Assembly: GCA_030066475.1 (NCBI GenBank)
Contig: JASJBO010000450.1
Coordinates: 1 to 5,313 of the forward strand
Direction: 5' to 3'
Length of the DNA stretch: 5,313 nucleotides
Source of the DNA: Myxococcota bacterium
GTDB taxonomy: Bacteria > Myxococcota_A > UBA9160 > PR03
Positions 3,772 through 5,313 of the stretch are shown here, in pieces; within the stretch, counting starts at the first letter, position 1; each line of letters starts with the position of its first letter. A program made the translations under genes and the position numbers. The notes beneath the pieces are model-generated. The model worked only from the letters and a program-made list of their open reading frames with translations, searched no databases and was not told the DNA's origin.

Positions 3772-5313
3772 CTAGCGACTCCCCTTCGATTTCCTCAGCG
3801 CCATCAGTGACAGCACGGACGCCAGACCAAGGGCGAAGACGTCGGGCTCGGGGATCGGCACGATCGCGATTGCCCCCAGCTCAGTAGAGAGAAGCCCTCC
3901 GCCGCTCAGAAGCGTCTGTGCCCCGCTCGAGGGGTCCACACGGATGACGGCGGCCTCGCGAGGAACCGTCACGAGCAAGTCGCCGCTCGCATCGGTCACC
4001 ACGTCGAACGGCTCGAAGCCGACTCCCCACGTGACCAGGGTCTGCGCACCGCTCGAGATACTCAGACTCACGATGCCGCCCACACCCCGGCAGAGGTAGC
4101 TGCAATCGTCTCCATACGGAACCGTGATGAGCAAGCGCTCATCGGACACCGCATGGAGAGAGTAGGGAGAGCTGAGGTAGCCCTCCTCGGCGATCATCTC
4201 GGTCTCCGCCTCGACTGCGTCGACGTGACTCACGCGATCGCGATAGAGGTCGGTCGTGTAGAAGCGATCCGCTTCGAGCTCGACGACGTCGAGGGGCGCA
4301 TCGAACAGGTCATGATCCCAGGAGGCCAGAGTCTGCGATCCGTCCTCAGGGTCGAGTCGAACCACCTCGCGACTCATGGGGTCCGCGACGAGCAGGTCTC
4401 CGTGCCGTCCCGTGGTGATGCTGAACGGCTGGAGGATGTAGCCTCCTGACGATACAGCCCGCACGTTCCGGGTAGTGCGGTCCACGTGGTAGACTGCGCC
4501 GCTGCGAATCGACGTGACATAGATCTCGCCGTCGGAAGTGATGGTGAGACCATGCGGATCGAAGCCTTCGAACCACGCCAGCTGGAGCTGCTCTCCCGTC
4601 TCCGGGTCGATCTTGATCAATCCACCTTGCCGGTCGGCCACGAGAACGTCACCCCCGCGTAGCGCGTAGTCGATCTCCCAACGATTGGGGTCCGCGGGGA
4701 AAGCGTCAGCGTTGTCGCCGACGCCGTCGAGGTCGCGATCGCTCGACTCCGTGGGATCGTCCGGAAACGCATCCATCACGTCTCCGACGCCGTCCCGATC
4801 TCGATCGCTCCATTCCATCGGATTCGAAGGGAACGCGTCGCTGTTGTCGCCAACACCGTCCAGATCCAGATCGCTCCACTCGGTCGGATCATCGACGAAA
4901 GCGTCGCACTCGTCACCGAACCCATCGCGATCCAGGTCCGCCTGCGTCGGGTTCGGGAGGCCACTGCAGTTGTCGTGCCCGATCGGAACTCCATCCGCGT
5001 CCACATCCAGGTCCAAGACGCGGATCTCGGCGGTCGCTTCCTCGAAGCCGAAGAGCTTGAGAGGCTCGTCCGACTGCGAGAGGACTTGGCTCTCGAACGG
5101 GAGGTCGAAGAGCGCAGAGAGGCTGCGTACGTCGTATGCGGTCGTGGAGCTGTATGCGATGGATCCATCGTAGCTCGTCGCGTAGATCTCCTCGCCCAGG
5201 TACCCGAGCTCGTTGAGGTCCGCGTCGTACACGTAGCCGCGCCAGAACAGACGGCTCCCGTCGCCGCTCATCACCAGGTTCCGCGAGCCGTACGGGTGCT
5301 GGAGGCTCGTCGC
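3772..5313 (-). CDS. PEP-CTERM surface protein with thrombospondin type 3 repeats and a beta-propeller (N-terminus beyond window)
   Basis: The frame is open to the right edge, so the gene is cut off; 513 residues are visible, numbered here from the codon at 5311-5313. The GTG and ATG codons near 5270 are internal, since in-frame coding continues upstream of them. Residues 1-99 look beta-rich and resemble part of a first propeller (H-P-Y-G-S-R and S-G-D-G-S-R motifs). Residues 100-212 are calcium-binding thrombospondin type 3 repeats, D-x-D-x-D-G-x-G-D, four of them exactly 22 residues long. Residues 218-483 contain six repeats of the type D-L-L-V-A-D ... V-x-R-x-D-P, an NHL/SMP-30-like propeller. 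The C-terminus has P-E-P (488-490), a hydrophobic segment (492-505) and a basic tail, the PEP-CTERM sorting signal cleaved and anchored by exosortase systems. Cys404 and Cys408, in an insertion of blade five, may form a disulfide. A cell-surface or matrix structural role is likely; no enzymatic motif is evident. GC is about 60%, lower than the genes on the left. Confidence 0.9.
   Translation of the reverse strand, partial: ATSLQHPYGSRNLVMSGDGSRLFWRGYVYDADLNELGYLGEEIYATSYDGSIAYSSTTAYDVRSLSALFDLPFESQVLSQSDEPLKLFGFEEATAEIRVLDLDVDADGVPIGHDNCSGLPNPTQADLDRDGFGDECDAFVDDPTEWSDLDLDGVGDNSDAFPSNPMEWSDRDRDGVGDVMDAFPDDPTESSDRDLDGVGDNADAFPADPNRWEIDYALRGGDVLVADRQGGLIKIDPETGEQLQLAWFEGFDPHGLTITSDGEIYVTSIRSGAVYHVDRTTRNVRAVSSGGYILQPFSITTGRHGDLLVADPMSREVVRLDPEDGSQTLASWDHDLFDAPLDVVELEADRFYTTDLYRDRVSHVDAVEAETEMIAEEGYLSSPYSLHAVSDERLLITVPYGDDCSYLCRGVGGIVSLSISSGAQTLVTWGVGFEPFDVVTDASGDLLVTVPREAAVIRVDPSSGAQTLLSGGGLLSTELGAIAIVPIPEPDVFALGLASVLSLMALRKSKGSR
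3775..3858 (-). other. PEP-CTERM sorting signal of the surface protein
   Basis: The last 28 codons encode P-I-P-E-P-D, then a hydrophobic stretch (V-F-A-L-G-L-A-S-V-L-S-L-M-A-L) and a basic end R-K-S-K-G-S-R. This three-part layout is the known PEP-CTERM signal recognised by exosortase in Gram-negative bacteria that make exopolysaccharide. The P-E-P codons are at 3844-3852. No exosortase gene is in the window, but one is expected elsewhere in the genome. Confidence 0.85.
4678..4941 (-). repeat. Four 66-bp in-frame tandem repeats encoding thrombospondin type 3 units
   Basis: Four consecutive units of 66 bp each encode 22 residues of the form [S/A]-D-x-D-x-D-G-x-G-D-x-x-D-A-F-x-x-[D/N]-P-x-x-[W/S]. 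A fifth, diverged unit of 25 codons precedes them (4942-5016) and carries N-C-S-G-L-P-N-P, the ending usual in this family. The aspartates are the expected calcium ligands. Similarity is visible in the DNA as well as the protein, pointing to expansion by duplication, but the units have diverged at many synonymous sites, so the array is not brand new. Confidence 0.88.

Noticed and set aside
3290..3887. Open frames on both strands across the two tRNA genes, giving phrases such as E-G-S-N-P-S-L-S-A and E-R-E-G-F-E-P-S
   Set aside because: These are the familiar false proteins produced by translating serine tRNA genes; the T arm and acceptor stem explain the phrases fully.
4685..5173. A plus-strand open frame with a repeated S-P-T-P-S-R-S-R-S-L pattern
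   Set aside because: It is the antisense translation of the thrombospondin type 3 repeats; its periodicity comes from the 66-bp units in the real minus-strand gene.
5272..5274. A GTG start codon for the surface protein
   Set aside because: In-frame coding without a stop continues to the window edge with similar composition, and no signal peptide follows this codon, although a PEP-CTERM protein must have one. The true start lies beyond 5313.

Overview
The window is GC-rich bacterial DNA, probably from an uncultured Gram-negative of the Myxococcota / Desulfobacterota / Binatota kind. This is inferred from four things together: very high GC on the left (sampled lines about 65-90%), a lipoprotein-type M48 protease, an F420-type luciferase-like oxidoreductase of the kind shared by actinobacteria and such lineages, and a PEP-CTERM-sorted surface protein. 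The sequence alone does not fix the taxon.

Layout, left to right. Positions 61-2172 hold two minus-strand genes 42 bp apart: an M48 zinc metalloprotease lipoprotein (upstream) and a DsbA-fold protein of the kappa-GST / 2-hydroxychromene-2-carboxylate isomerase type (downstream). A 76-bp spacer separates the protease from a divergent plus-strand gene (2249-3259) for an F420-dependent LLM-class oxidoreductase, which has a clear Shine-Dalgarno. Two complete plus-strand serine tRNA genes follow: tRNA-Ser(GCT) at 3354-3443 and tRNA-Ser(GGA) at 3570-3659, both with encoded CCA. From 3772 to the right edge, and running off it, is a minus-strand gene for a large secreted protein. It has thrombospondin type 3 calcium-binding repeats, a six-repeat NHL/SMP-30-like beta-propeller and a C-terminal PEP-CTERM anchor. 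This gene has clearly lower GC (about 60% in sampled lines) than the left side and faces the 3' end of tRNA-Ser(GGA).

The most interesting structure outside genes is a 46-bp dispersed repeat (44 of 46 bases identical) with a strong internal hairpin. One copy lies 11 nt after the stop codon of the isomerase-like gene, the other 14-15 nt after the 3' end of tRNA-Ser(GCT). Both are in the same orientation relative to the transcript they follow, and their only two differences fall in the hairpin loop. A weaker, truncated third copy may lie downstream of the second tRNA.

No complete new multi-gene system is visible. The genes look like ordinary housekeeping and metabolic neighbours on the left of the tRNAs, and the edge of a possibly acquired surface-protein segment on the right.
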